The notes beneath the pieces were generated by a model, which saw only the letters and a program-made list of their open reading frames with translations, was not told the DNA's origin and did not search any database. The position numbers and the translations under genes are program-made. This document shows, piece after piece, positions 1 to 12,056 of a DNA stretch of 64,000 nt. How positions within the stretch are numbered: the first letter of the stretch is position 1; every line of letters starts with the position of its first letter. The stretch is from assembly GCA_015350385.1 (NCBI GenBank), contig WNKI01000002.1:3605525-3669524 (forward strand). Direction: 5' to 3'. The DNA comes from Aculops lycopersici. Lineage: Eukaryota > Arthropoda > Arachnida > Trombidiformes > Eriophyidae.

Positions 1-120
1 TTTATACCTTTTCAACTGATTCTGACCAAAATTCTGGGTAGCTGACGAGAGGAAAAACTGACCTTCTTTTGAGTCCTTCTTGAACGAAAATAATCCAATC
101 ACTCCTTTCTTCGTCTCTAG

Positions 121-3100
121 CACAAGAGTCGCAGTGGACCTCAGACGCCAGTTGGCGTTTCAAGCCGAACTTCCTGTGGCCATGGAAACCAGTCGAATCA
201 ACAGGTTAGCGAGCATGATAAACGTTGCGTCTTCACTAAGCTCCTCAACGATGACGAGCTCATTTCAAGAAATCAAAATATTAAACCCGATTCAACTATT
301 GAAACGGACAACTACCAAAGGGATCCGCACAAACAATACGTGGCCGTGCAACAGGGTCGCGATATTCCATTGAAAGGTCTAAGGAAGCCAGCGCCGGAGG
401 CGAATGTTTACAAAGGTAAGCTTGATATGATATTTGTACTCTTAACCCCATACACTCCACCTCCACCTCAACCTCCCTCACCTCACCTCATCTTATCTCA
501 TCTCACCTTGCCAAACTTTATTTTGTGTCCTAATATAATGCCATTCGTTTTTCGTTCTACTCATCTCCTTCCTCTACCTTCACCATCTACCCAACTCACT
601 CACATCCACAATCGCTTGCTTGTCAATTACACACGATTGTCAACGTATCCTTTTTGCCGTTTTTTTGTGTTACACAATTGTATCATGATAAACGAAACAA
701 ATCAAAAAATAGTCGGCCCTGCGCCACCTATTTTCAAGCTCGATCTGAGCAAAAAAACACAAGATGGCCGATGGATTAGAACACCGGAGCAACAGTATCG
801 GGACCATAATCTTAGACTAGCTCGCTCATTAGGCCGCGAGACTCCACGTTCATATGGAGGCACTAGGACACCTGTTGACGATTATGGTCAGCCTCTGGTG
901 CGAAGCAACACTTCCTCACAGGGATTCCATACAACAGGTGACTTTTACGGCGCTGGAGATGGTCAAAAATCGGCGGTCGACGATGTTTACAAAGATTTTG
1001 ACTCAATCTATGATACAATGTGCAGGCAGAAGCCACGAATCGGTAGTCAGTCGCCGGTGAGATGTTTGTCGAACTCAAGGAGAGATGCAAGTAGCTCATT
1101 GTATACAAACGAGCTGGCAAAATCCGCAGCTTTAGAGCAGGAACTTTTAGCCAAATCACTGAGTGATGTTGAGGTAGCACTGAGACGAGCCACTTGTAGT
1201 CCCCAACTAGCTGGCGATAACGATGAATCCTTATTGTCGCCTATTGGCGACGTGTCTTTGGCCTACGGAAAACTGATCTCAGGTACACAGCGACCACAGG
1301 GTAAGATCTATGGTAACAACTTGACAATCACAAGCACCAATGACAATGACAATTACAATGGAAGTGGAAGTGGAAATGGAAACCACGTGTTGCGTTTGCC
1401 CTCGCCAGTGGCCTCGCAAGCAACCACCAGAGCCGATAGTTGCAACACCAACCAATCGTTTCCCGTTGGACCCGCGCTAGTGGAGGAGATGACACTTAGC
1501 GATTTGGAGGATGAAATTTGCTCAAGTATTATGGCAGTGAGAGAGTCGAGGTCGATGATGATGCAACAGCCGCGCACCAGAGACCCATTGCCACTGTCAC
1601 TATCCCGTTTCACTGGAACAACTCAAATGAACAACAATTCAACGAGCCACCAAATAAGAGCGCCGGCAAATTTGGAAAGGAATTACTAAATATACCTGTG
1701 CAATTGGATCATTAGAGTATTATTTGCAATGAATCAAAATCACAATCACCAAAAGGGAAAAGGGAAAAGGGAAAAGAATTCTAGTCATGAATTTTAGTAT
1801 TGATGTCAGCTCAAAATGAAAAAGTATCTCTCCTAAATAATCACTCTTCTAAACCTCCATTCTTAGTTTATCCTGAATTTAATCATCTCTCTCTCCCTCT
1901 TTTTTGTATTACTGATTGATCTCATGAGGAAGTATATGTGTATGTAAAAACTCCAACTCTTAACACCAAGCTAACCCCCTGTTTTCCATTTCCGTCTTCA
2001 TCTCATCGATACGCCGTCCGTTTATATCTAATATGAAAATGTAACTGTAACCACGATACAAAAGACCAACTGTTTAGTGATAAATCTATTAACATTCATT
2101 ATTTGGCTCCAACTAGCAAGCTACTCAAAATGAACACTTTCAACGAGTTTGAGTTGAATAGGATCAAGAAATTTTATGCTGACGAGTTGGCTAGTCGATT
2201 GCAAAGATCAAAGTCGAGCAAATTGGCCGGCAACCAGCAGCAGCAACCGGAACATTACCATTATAAGCAAAGACAGCGAACGAAATCAGCATCGAGAGCA
2301 AACGAGAGTCTTAGTGTCGAGCGACTAACCGGTGGGCGCCATTTTCCCGGCCAACTAATGACTGATCTAGAGACCGCAGCCGCAATGGCAAGCCCAAGGA
2401 CTCAGGCGGTCGTTGACTTGAAGAGATACGAGCATGCCTTGCTCTCAAAGAGGACATCCAATCAGTATCGGCGCTCCCGTTCGGCTAGTGGCGGCGCTGG
2501 CACCTCGTTACCCTCGCGCCAGTTCACCAGCTCCACTTCCGCTAATCGGCGGGGTAAATTTGGTCGCGCTTTGTACGACTTTCAGGCCAAAACAGATAGC
2601 GAGTTGTCGTTGCAAAGGGGAGATTTGGTCGAGATGATCGAGTTGCTGGACGATGCAAATGATTGGGCGCGAGTCGAGGATTGCCAATCGGGACTCACGG
2701 GTCTGGTGCCCGTTAGTTACATTGACTTTACCGTTGGCTGTGCTGTTGCCCGGCGAGACGTGCACGCTTCCGCTGGCGGCGACCAGAGACCAACCACCTG
2801 TGCGCTGGCCAACACAAGCACAACTTCCGGCTCCCGAAGATCGGCGCCCATCTTGCCCATGTCAAAGGGCGAGCCAATAACTTTGTTTAGAAAGCTTAGC
2901 GGCCACTGGTACGAGGCGAGCAATACAAAACAGGTGAAGGGTCTCGTGTGGTCCAACGACTTGGACATCATCAAGCAGCCGGCAGTTCATGAGACGGCTG
3001 ACGACGACCATCTAGTCCAAAGCCACGGGCAATACAGTCGCCCCATTAAAGTGACAGAGACTCGCCAGCAAGACTTTCATCGAGACCAAGATTTGGCCGA

Positions 3101-3701
3101 TGATTTCACTGATGATGACGACGACGACGACGAGTATGGAAACAACGACGAGCTCTTGGTTATGGATTCACATGGCGACCACCATGCGCTCACCATGCGC
3201 CGCGCCCGCTCCTGTTCGGGTTGTGGTCCGTCGAAGGGGTGCGACTGCGGTTCGGGACAACCGCAGCACCTTATGGGCGGCTGCTGTGGCCAAACTATGC
3301 AAGGTTCCTCCTCGTCGCACCCTAACGCCGCTTGCCCACAACACGGAAGCCATGGAAACAAACTGATAGATCAGCAGCAATGGAGGCATCCGCAGAGACA
3401 AGCTCCACTCAATAACCAGGCGCCTCGACGGTCGTCGTCGTCGCCGTATATTTCCACTGTTATCCAGCAACAGGAGTCGGGTCGAGGATTCGAGAAGAAG
3501 GCCAGCCGGAGCAACCACCAGTTGCCTCGACTCTGTAAGGCCAGGTTTGCGTACGAGCCAAGACAAAAGGACGAGCTAGAGCTGGTGCCAGGTGAGATTT
3601 TAGTTGTGGTCCACGAGTGCGACGATGGCTGGTTCATTGGTTCCTCGTATTCCACCAACCAGACGGGCACATTCCCAGGTAACTTTGTTGAGTTCATCTG
3701 A
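121..3701 (+). CDS. CAP: SORBS/CAP (ponsin-vinexin) family SH3 adaptor, 3' part
   Basis: Cytoskeletal adaptor of the sorbin-homology family, which links actin and focal-adhesion proteins such as vinculin. Three exons are inferred: 121-415 (after a TCTCTAG acceptor, ending AAAG before GTAAGC), 713-1536 (donor GCA before GTGAGAG) and 2121-3701. Phases match (1, then 0), giving about 899 visible residues; the 5' end lies outside the window. The first SH3 (about 2556-2729) contains ALYDF and the last (about 3534-3698) ends with DDGWF and GTFPGNFVEFI just before the stop, as in SORBS proteins. A middle SH3 (about 2840-2975) is weakly conserved and interrupted by inserts. The regions before and between the SH3s are polar and probably disordered. 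I could not identify a clear SoHo motif. An ATG at 2130 could start a short SH3-only isoform. A poly(A) signal AATAAA lies at 3866-3871. Confidence 0.8.
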
Positions 3702-5475
3702 AATTAGTTGAGAAATAACCTCCGATATCATTGTTATTATTACCATTATCATCATCATAAATGTTCATGTTTTTTCCATATGCATTGTTACGCATTCATT
3801 ATTGTTATCTAGTTATAATTCATTGCCAAACATCAATATGAAACCATAATCCAAATTAACGAAAGAATAAACAGTTTTTCAGTGCAATTTCCAACTTATA
3901 ATGGTTGGTGAATAAATCTAGGGGGTCTATTGTTGTGCCCACGAAATGAGCGGTAACAAATCTGAAATTCTCGGTATGTGTCTTATGAATTCAAGGACAA
4001 GTGATCGAAATTCGGTCAGTAAAATATTGACAGGCATAGAATTTATTACGAAAAACAGAGATACTACTTCTGGAGACTCCGGAAGTCCTCAATCTCAAGA
4101 GGCTGCAAATTGTCCCATTGAATTGCACTGAATTGATTGATAACTGGCAATACTAGCATGTGCTCATTTCCCCTAGGGGGCATCTTTTTGGTTTTCGGAT
4201 TCATTGGAGCCCACATATATACAAGGGTATCGCAATTGAGGGTTCCAATCGGAAGTAATCGAGGATCTAGGGTGACCAGCTTGTGTTCTAAGATGACAAG
4301 AGCTTATGGCAAAAATTTGGTGGAAAAATATCGAGAGACAAAGATACAGTTGCAAAAAACAGAAAAGAACCCCAATATCGAATTGACGGTGATTAAAATT
4401 TACTCTTTAGATATTTCAATTTTCTGAACAGACTCCATTATGGACGCAGTCAAACACGGTTTAGAGGTGCCCTGCAAGATCAGATCCAACCCTCTGAACT
4501 CGAACTGATAGAGGCCCCATCTATAGACTTCCGAACCCGTAACCGCCATCTAAGCAATGTTTGATGCGAGATTCCTCGTTGAACCTTTCAGATTGCCATC
4601 CACGCTAATTTTGGCGAAAAAGCAATTTTAGAAACATTTGTATCTCCGAAACCATGAGCGATAGCATGATGCCGACGCAACCGGAAGCTCAGAATCATGC
4701 TTCTGAGACGTTTGCAGGTGTTGTTTCTAGTGTATCTTGCATAACTTTTGCAATATAAGTGACATTTAGAAATGGTTTTTTGCACTATATCCAGTTCAAT
4801 AGCACGGATCGAATCCGATAACACTGCATGCTATCCACATATCCGAAGAGGATCCATTCCGTCTCAGGTCGCTAGGTGGTCAGAGGGCCCCAGGGCGTAC
4901 CAGAAGCTCTGTATAAACCATCTCTTACTAGTTCTACGCAGGCTAAGCCCAAAAATGGAAAAGCATCATTATTCCAGTCGGGATAACTCTGATGCACGCT
5001 GAGGCCCAGAAATTAGAAAATCACTTTTCAGGGTATAACCTTTCCACGAGTCGAGATAAAGAAACACAGCTTACGGCATTGTGTTGATCGCTAAATAATG
5101 CAGCTATTGAATATGTTTTCAACATTTGATCATCCGATAGTTTTACTATCGGATGATAGGCATTCCTAGTCTTTTACGAGCAGCCAGACCTTTACTGCCC
5201 CAGATCTGATTATTGTCAGTTGATTTCTACGGTTTGCACATATTTCGGTGGCCAATAACCTTCTAGCTGGCAGACTAGACCCATTACTTGGTTCTCGTAA
5301 TGCAAAACCAACTGTTTCGGTGCCTCAAATATCATTCTGTCGAAATAAAATTATAATTTAGTTGGATCATCTGATAGCTTCCATTTAGCCCTCTTAAAAT
5401 TTACACACTCACCGTATCTCTAAGGGAAAACTATACACAAATCCAATTTAAAGTCACAGAACAAGTATCTTTTCT
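3702..5475. other. CAP 3'UTR and intergenic stretch without a supported gene
   Basis: The first 200 bases are AT-rich 3'UTR of the SORBS/CAP gene with AATAAA at 3866-3871 and another near 3910. The rest has only short unconvincing open frames with no recognisable domain. It holds one strong hairpin at 5129-5157. The 3' end of the convergent proline dehydrogenase gene closes the interval. Confidence 0.6.
5129..5157. repeat. Perfect 12-bp inverted repeat (hairpin)
   Basis: The arms ATCATCCGATAG and CTATCGGATGAT are exact reverse complements separated by a 5-base TTTTA loop. A diverged copy of one arm (GGATCATCTGATAGC) lies near 5365-5380, so this may be debris of a small terminal-inverted-repeat element. 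Confidence 0.7.
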
Positions 5476-7377
5476 TTATTGACTAGCGCCCCTGACTTGG
5501 TATCCGCCGCGTGGCTTGTAGAACCAGCGTAGCGTCAGCAACCTGTTAACTATCTCCTTCGCAAGGAGGCTTCGTTCGCGTTGTAGTTTGGAAAGGAAGC
5601 CGTGGTTTTCAGTTGCCCTACGGCCCAAATAAGGGAGCACCTCTTCGATGGGTCCATAGGGAGTGTACTTGTAGACCGAGTAGCCGGATTGGCCGAGAGT
5701 AAAGGAAACGTGATCGCACATTCCATAGAGTTGGCCAAAGCAGATAACTCGATGCTCCGGTTGGATTCCATGGCGTTTCATTTGCTCGATGGCAAACCGA
5801 ACAGTTTCCTCGTTGTGACTAGCAACCATGATGCTAATGCGACGGGAAATTTCCCCGCCATTAGCGGAGCAATAGTTCAACTCTCGCCCAATCTCGCTCA
5901 TTAAATAGGCTAGAGTTTGTTGGTACATTTGTGTGGTGGCCTCAAAGGTTGGATTGATGGGGTCCTCGTAGTGCAATTTTAAGGCTCGCTCGCGCTCCTG
6001 TTCCATGTAGGCGCCGCGGACTAATTTTGCGCCAAAGAAAAAGTTCTCCTTCCTGGCCATGGCCAAGTCGGCGACCACCTGCGAGTAAGCGGATTTCAGG
6101 TAACATTGGTAGGTGTTGAAGATGATTGCCTCGCGCTTATTGTGCCTGCGCATCAGGTCCATTGCGATCATAGTGATTGCTGGCTGCATGTAGGTTTGTT
6201 CCGCGTCGATCATGCACCTAGCGCCGCCAGCTTGGCTAGCGTAACTGGCAATCCTATCCAAGCGTCTCATTAGATTGGCCAACATTTCGCGATCGTCCTC
6301 GTCGAGCGGCTCAATTTGATGCTCCGCGGATATATCGGTGAGCTGATCCAAGGACTCAAAGCGAGTTAGCAGCTCCCCGAGAGTTATATCCGGCGGCAGC
6401 AGGTTGCGCTGCGAGTCAATCTTGCGCATGTAATCAATAATCTTGCTCAATTTCATCAATAACTTTGGCCTACCCAGGGCAGTCAACTTGATGGCCGCAA
6501 AACCCGTGTTTCCGGTGGTTTGCGCCACGGCATCGATGGCCTTCAGGAAGATTTCCATGTTTTTCTCGCACTGCGACTCGCCTTGATAAAAGTAAGTCCT
6601 GGCCACGGGTTGGTAATTTGGCTTAGGCTTTGAAAAATCGCCCTCCACTTGCTGGTATCTCCTAAGCGGCGACTGCGAGTCCTCAATCTGCTCGCCTCTC
6701 AGCTCGGCCGCCTGAGCCGGCGGCTCGCTAACATCCTCCTCGGCGCTGTAATCTAAAATTGTCTTAACACCAAACGACGACAAGTGCTTGATCACAGGTA
6801 CAATCTCGCGCTCGTCCTCACCTGCAACAAATTGGCCATAGAAGGTAGCGCGCATCATGTACTTGAAGAGTCGCTGGCCAAACACTCGCCTCGACAGTTT
6901 CATGAGTTTGTCGTTGTTCCTGACCAAGAAGTCACTTGAACTCAAACCCAAAACGAGATAGTTGCGCGCCAATTCGCTCAAAGTCTTGCTCTTGTAGGCC
7001 AACCTTGTGTTGTTGAATGTCAGGTCGAGTTCATCGTATTGCTGGCCAGTGGCGCCCTGTGCCGTTGTCGAGTTAACAGGTTGCTGGTATTGAGCCTGAT
7101 TCTGTTGTTGTTGTTGTGTTTGCTGCTGCTGTTGCTGTTGCGAGATGCGGTCTTTCTGTTGGCTGGGCTTTTGAAACCTGTGCGACTTGATGTAATTATT
7201 GTCGCCACTAGGTGCTGCAAACGAAGCGTCACCTTGGTCGCGATCAACAAGTTGCGGCGCCGCCTTTGCCGACAGGCAACGAGCGCGGCCTAGAAGCGCA
7301 CCTGTCGCCGGTCGGCCGCGACTACCTGTTAGCAACACTGACCGCGACTGAATCATGTTCACCTTCTTCAGCATCAT
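5476..7377 (-). CDS. slgA: Proline dehydrogenase, mitochondrial
   Basis: Flavoenzyme that oxidises L-proline to pyrroline-5-carboxylate at the inner mitochondrial membrane, the first step of proline catabolism. The 633-residue single-exon product starts at tandem ATGs; the first 40 residues are Arg/Ser/Ala-rich with few acids, fitting a matrix targeting peptide. The catalytic barrel is well preserved: DAEQTYMQPA (391-400), KLVRGAYMEQER (451-462), VASHNEETVRFA (518-529), FGQLYGMCDHVSF (547-559), YTPYGP (571-576) and YLGRRA (583-588). A Gln-rich stretch at residues 79-99 and an acidic insert around 212-245 make it somewhat longer than the human enzyme. A good donor (CAG before GTAAGAAT) at 7883-7890 on this strand may end a noncoding 5' exon. 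Confidence 0.96.
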   Translation of the reverse strand: MMLKKVNMIQSRSVLLTGSRGRPATGALLGRARCLSAKAAPQLVDRDQGDASFAAPSGDNNYIKSHRFQKPSQQKDRISQQQQQQQTQQQQQNQAQYQQPVNSTTAQGATGQQYDELDLTFNNTRLAYKSKTLSELARNYLVLGLSSSDFLVRNNDKLMKLSRRVFGQRLFKYMMRATFYGQFVAGEDEREIVPVIKHLSSFGVKTILDYSAEEDVSEPPAQAAELRGEQIEDSQSPLRRYQQVEGDFSKPKPNYQPVARTYFYQGESQCEKNMEIFLKAIDAVAQTTGNTGFAAIKLTALGRPKLLMKLSKIIDYMRKIDSQRNLLPPDITLGELLTRFESLDQLTDISAEHQIEPLDEDDREMLANLMRRLDRIASYASQAGGARCMIDAEQTYMQPAITMIAMDLMRRHNKREAIIFNTYQCYLKSAYSQVVADLAMARKENFFFGAKLVRGAYMEQERERALKLHYEDPINPTFEATTQMYQQTLAYLMSEIGRELNYCSANGGEISRRISIMVASHNEETVRFAIEQMKRHGIQPEHRVICFGQLYGMCDHVSFTLGQSGYSVYKYTPYGPIEEVLPYLGRRATENHGFLSKLQRERSLLAKEIVNRLLTLRWFYKPRGGYQVRGASQ

Positions 7378-8283
7378 TATCTCGCTAATTAACTTGATAC
7401 TTTTTTCAATGGCGTCCTCGTTGTTATGTGTTGTTATGTGTTTAAAGTGGACAAACCTTGTCAGTTTGTTGTTATGATTGAAAGAGCAGCGTCTATGTGT
7501 TCAAGCTCAATCAATTGTTATTGTTGTGTTCGTGTCGCGTTGTAACTCGGGAGACCTTTCTCTCATCGAAGTAGCGCCACTCTAGTGTCCCTGTGGCCGA
7601 CTGAACAATACGCGGCTTATGTTGGATAGATTAAACTATGATGACTGAGCTCAGCTATATAACTCAATGTCTATTGCGATAGCAAGCTCTCGTTTGCTAA
7701 TAATCTAATGGCTTTTCTCCCCTCGTTTCTCTTCTTTTGTATAACCAATTAGCTCGTATTGTGTAACGCAGGTGAGTTTCTACTTCAACTGGAACAATAG
7801 TTGTTCCAGTTGAAATTGGAGGAGTTTCGTTTATACGATCCTAGCTAATTTATTGTCGTATACACTGGCACTTGCTGTTGCTATTCTTACCTGCCTGTTG
7901 CCTAGGCGCCAGCCGCCAGACTTGTCTGATGTTTATTTATGCCACCTTTTCTCTTTTCCAGTCGACCCTATTCGGCGGTGATGATGGTGACAAGAGTGAC
8001 GTCAGGTGAATGTAGAAAGGATCCGCGAGAGAGTGGCGAAAAAAGTGGGGCGAGAAATCTGTTTATTCTGTGTATATCAATGATTATTCTAATTCCTCCC
8101 CAATGCGACAGCCCAAGCTATTTTCGGCGTTAGATAATGGCAGTTGCAATGGTGAGGTTCATGGTCTCCGCTCTAAAGAGCAACTATACTAGCGACTTGT
8201 TGATTCACCCACTAACAAGTGGTCCATTAGTGTTGGTCCCACTCATCAGCAGCATCAACATCACCATTCAATCATCTATTGGT
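7378..8283. other. PRODH 5' region and Runx 3' region
   Basis: No coding sequence is supported. On the minus strand there are AATAAA signals near 8060 and 7930 suited to the Runx 3' end, then a strong splice donor (GTAAGAAT, 7883-7890) that could belong to a 5'UTR exon of PRODH. A 14-bp perfect hairpin sits at 7784-7814. Confidence 0.5.
7784..7814. repeat. Perfect 14-bp inverted repeat with 3-base loop
   Basis: TTCAACTGGAACAA is followed by TAG and its exact reverse complement TTGTTCCAGTTGAA. It lies upstream of the PRODH start codon, next to a plus-strand GTGAGT. Purpose unknown. Confidence 0.7.
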
Positions 8284-10212
8284 TCAATACTGTGGTTGAA
8301 TGCCTCCACTTGCTGCCTGTTGCATCATGTTTGCCGCTTGACTTGGTGGCATCGTTGTCGTCGTCGTCGTCATCGGGTAGGACGGGTGATAGTCTATGGC
8401 GTTTGTTGTTGTTGTTGTTGATGCTACGGCATTAACATAAGTACTGCCATCTTGCATGCCATAAGCTGCCGGAGTTTGTGGCCAATTAGTAATTGGTTGT
8501 TCAATATTAGTTGCACCTGTTGCTATTGGATCTCTGACAGTTGGTACCAACGACGACGACGACGAGTAGGTAGCTGGTTGCTGGTGGTAGTGCGGAAATT
8601 GGTGGTCAGTTGGGGACACTTTTGTGCTTGTGCTGTAATCATAGCCGCTTGCTGGCCAATGATGGTAGGTGTGATAGTGATTTGAGTATGACTGTGCACT
8701 AACAGGTGGCTGAGTGGGAGCCACGTAGTTGCCTGTCTCTGTGTAATTGATTGTTGCACTATTGTTGCTACAGAATTGGTCGTATCCATTTGTCACCTGT
8801 TGATCGCTTTGACTTGTTATCTCAACCAGATTGTGGTTTGGATAATTGAGCTGCTGATAGTTGGCGATTGGATTCTCGTAAGTGGATGGCGGAGGATAAC
8901 ATTTGCTGTTCATATTCCCACTGTTGTATTGGTGCCCACTGCTACCTGTTGAGGCCATAGTTGCAACCGTAAAATCAGTTGCCTCGCCAGTTGTTGCCAC
9001 TGCCGTGGTGATATCACTTGCTATCGTATTGCTCATCGCCGGTATTGTTGCCGTGGCAGTAGGAGTGGCAGTGGTCGTCGTCGTTATCGGTGGCTGCGGT
9101 GCTGGAGACACTGGGGTCCGGTGACCTCCACTGGGCCGGCAGTTGACTAAATCCTGTTCACTTGCCACAGGTGGTCGCCAAGTTTCAGTTTGATCAATAA
9201 TCTGGTAGGTCCTCAGGTACTTGACTCGATTTGGGGGCTTAGGTTTGATTGGCTTCTCAGAGTTGGCCACTTGTTGCTGCTGCTGATTGCCACCTAAAAG
9301 CTGAGTATCGCCGCCCGCCGGCTCCTGCCTCGATTGATGAGATTCCCGTCGATTGCATCCCGAGTGTCCGTCTCGGTTACCATTCTCGTCGTCGGCGTCC
9401 TCGTCGTCAGCACCCCCCTCTGAGGGTTTGGTGGTGTTAACATTGACACCTGATGAGAGCAAGAGAGCATTATGGCGCCTCGGTTCGCGCGGTCCGTCCA
9501 CTGTAACCTTGATCGCCTTTTGGTAGGTGGCAACAAGTGGCGGCTGAGTGGCCACTGTAATGGTTAGCGAGAAGCTCTTTCCTCTACCTGAGCGACCAAC
9601 AAATCGGAGATCATTAAACTTGGCCACCTGTGCCTTCATTATGGCACTCGGATTTCGAATGTCGCCGCAACAATTCTCGTCGTTGCCCGCCTTAATTGTA
9701 ACCACGGTGCCATCGGGTATCTCGCTCAATGCCACCACCTTGAACGTGGAGGGCAACGTTTTGTTTGACCTCCAATGAGTGGGTAGTGCGGAGCAAATCA
9801 AATTTGGACTCCCTGTTCTCACGAGCTCACCTGAGTACTCGCTAAGTAGTTGGTTCAGCAAACGCTCGCCGTGAAAGGATGAGTAATCATTGTTGCTGTC
9901 ATTGCTGCAACTACCACTACTAATGCTACTACTGTTCCCATTTGCCTGATTGCCACTTGCAAAACTGGCATCTTCCTCTTGATTCGAATCGCCGCCACTG
10001 ATTTTGACGCCGCCACATGAATCTGAATGACTATGATGTGTGTGGTTGTTGTAATGATGATGATTCAGGTGGTTTTGAGTTGTTGTGGTTGTCATGCTGC
10101 CGTAGCTGCTGTTGTCCTGCTGAATATTGTTATTCTGATCGTAATCTGACTTGGACGATGGAATCATGTAACCACCTGTTTGGGGCGCCGAGTTGTTGAC
10201 GCTTGCCAACAT
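8284..10212 (-). CDS. Runt-domain (RUNX) transcription factor
   Basis: DNA-binding subunit of core-binding factor, a developmental regulator that pairs with CBF-beta. The 642-residue frame has a full Runt domain at about residues 119-246: GELVRTGSPN, LPTHWRSNKTLP, IPDGTVVTIKAGNDEN, FNDLRFVGRSGRGKSF and VDGPREPRRH are all intact, including the DNA-contact arginines. The N-terminus is rich in Asn, His and Ser, and the long C-terminus in Thr, Tyr, Gln and Pro. The product ends in IQPQY and lacks the terminal VWRPY Groucho-binding peptide usual in the family. The whole Runt domain lies in one exon. Before the ATG the frame stays open to a possible acceptor (TTTAATTAG) near 10258, so an upstream 5' exon may add residues. 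Confidence 0.95.
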   Translation of the reverse strand: MLASVNNSAPQTGGYMIPSSKSDYDQNNNIQQDNSSYGSMTTTTTQNHLNHHHYNNHTHHSHSDSCGGVKISGGDSNQEEDASFASGNQANGNSSSISSGSCSNDSNNDYSSFHGERLLNQLLSEYSGELVRTGSPNLICSALPTHWRSNKTLPSTFKVVALSEIPDGTVVTIKAGNDENCCGDIRNPSAIMKAQVAKFNDLRFVGRSGRGKSFSLTITVATQPPLVATYQKAIKVTVDGPREPRRHNALLLSSGVNVNTTKPSEGGADDEDADDENGNRDGHSGCNRRESHQSRQEPAGGDTQLLGGNQQQQQVANSEKPIKPKPPNRVKYLRTYQIIDQTETWRPPVASEQDLVNCRPSGGHRTPVSPAPQPPITTTTTATPTATATIPAMSNTIASDITTAVATTGEATDFTVATMASTGSSGHQYNSGNMNSKCYPPPSTYENPIANYQQLNYPNHNLVEITSQSDQQVTNGYDQFCSNNSATINYTETGNYVAPTQPPVSAQSYSNHYHTYHHWPASGYDYSTSTKVSPTDHQFPHYHQQPATYSSSSSLVPTVRDPIATGATNIEQPITNWPQTPAAYGMQDGSTYVNAVASTTTTTNAIDYHPSYPMTTTTTTMPPSQAANMMQQAASGGIQPQY

Positions 10213-10486
10213 CTTCCTCTCGCCACTTTGATAGCCCCAATAACTTTGATAGCTCTAATTAAATAGTTGCACGGGCACCTGTCTTGTTTCCATCTTGCCA
10301 ATAACCTATAAGACGTGAAATACGCCAACTCAAGTGCTGGACAAAATCTCTCGTCGAGGAGCTACGTTAAAATTGGAGAAAATCCGTCCGATTTCCAAGC
10401 AGTGTGTCGATGGCTTTGCGCCGTAACAATCGAACTTGTCCAACAAAAACTGACCAGTTCGCCGGCGTTAGTCTCTCGATCGTTAA

Positions 10487-10534
<48 letters not shown>
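10487..10534. repeat. (CGT)n trinucleotide microsatellite
   Basis: About 16 uninterrupted copies of CGT. It is open in several frames, giving meaningless poly-Val, poly-Ser and poly-Asp readings. Confidence 0.9.
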
Positions 10535-11011
10535 GTTTGACTTGAATGCGCCGACAGACACTGTGATCGGATTGCCTCGCTCTCAACCTGTTGAGTCGAG
10601 AGATCGATAGACACAGAGAAGTGGACACAAGCGCACGAAATACAATTGGCCAGCAATTTGTACACCTGCTGTTGCTCCCGTCGACGAGTATGATGTAACG
10701 CGCGCGCAACAAGTTATTGGATTAGATCCACTTGAATGACTACTCTAGAATTGAGTTATCTCTCTCCCTCTCTATTCTCTAGCAATGTTTTGCCGGCTAC
10801 TGTAAGCCAGCCAGTCGAATTCTTGTTGTCATGAACTAGAAAACTTTGATACTCCCTATTGCTGTTCCTTTCGGCTTCTATTACTATCTTCCTCTCTATT
10901 TTTTGCTCATTGTTGCCCGACTCGGCCATTCAAAGTCCCCGATGTTCATTTTTGATTTTCTCTTCATCTATTCAATCCAATCCAATCCAATTCAATTCTC
11001 TCTTTTCTTCT

Positions 11012-11268
<257 letters not shown>

Positions 11269-12056
11269 TCTGCATTCCAATTGTTGTGCAGCACTGGCAG
11301 TCTTATTTGTTGTACTTGTTGATTTGTGGAGACACTAGTAGCAGTAGTAGTAGTAATAGTCGTCGTGCCTCTGTTGTCATTATCCTTCTCACGAGCTTCC
11401 AATTTTCCAATAAAATCCAACGACTAAAATGGCCGCGCTCTTTGTCGTTCCATGGTTATCAATTCTGTAGCAATCGCAATCGTCGCTTCTCTCTCGCCAG
11501 ATCCCCCGATTGACTCTCAAGGTTTGCTGTCAACCTCCCTGTTTGCTCTTTCAGTAGACACCTGTTGGCTACTACGACTAACTCTCTGTCTTATAGATTG
11601 GACGTTCTGCCGACCATCTTACCTTAAAAACTTGATATTATTTGCTTTCAAAAAAGTCAACTAAACAACTAACCCTAAGTAGCAGTTGAAGCACCCACTT
11701 GTTTGCGCTTTACTCACGAGTTGATGAGCACCTGTTGACTAGACTTGCTTGTTAGTGTAGCTATCTCGCTGGCTACCTACTGTCAGTTGAACTTAGAGAA
11801 GTCGGTGTCAGTTTATCAAGTCACCCGCTGCTTGAACGGAAAAGACATTTAATACACCTATTCTATAGTGAGAAGAAAAATATTTCTTCATATCAACTCG
11901 CTCGCTTGCTCTCTTTGCTCTATCTGGAGTCGGAAGATAAGGAAACCCGATGCATAATTGCTAATGTTTGCGCGCTCAACTCTCGACTAGCTAATTGTAT
12001 GAGAAAAAATCCATCTCTAATAGAGCTCAACGGACTTTTTTAAACAGGCGACTCAC

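Noticed and set aside
3946..4427. Small plus-strand frames after the CAP gene
   Set aside because: No domain, no good start context and no codon bias; likely chance frames in intergenic DNA.
8284..10212. Internal TWRPP (residues 344-348) as the Groucho-binding VWRPY of Runx
   Set aside because: VWRPY acts at the extreme C-terminus; this is internal with a different sequence.
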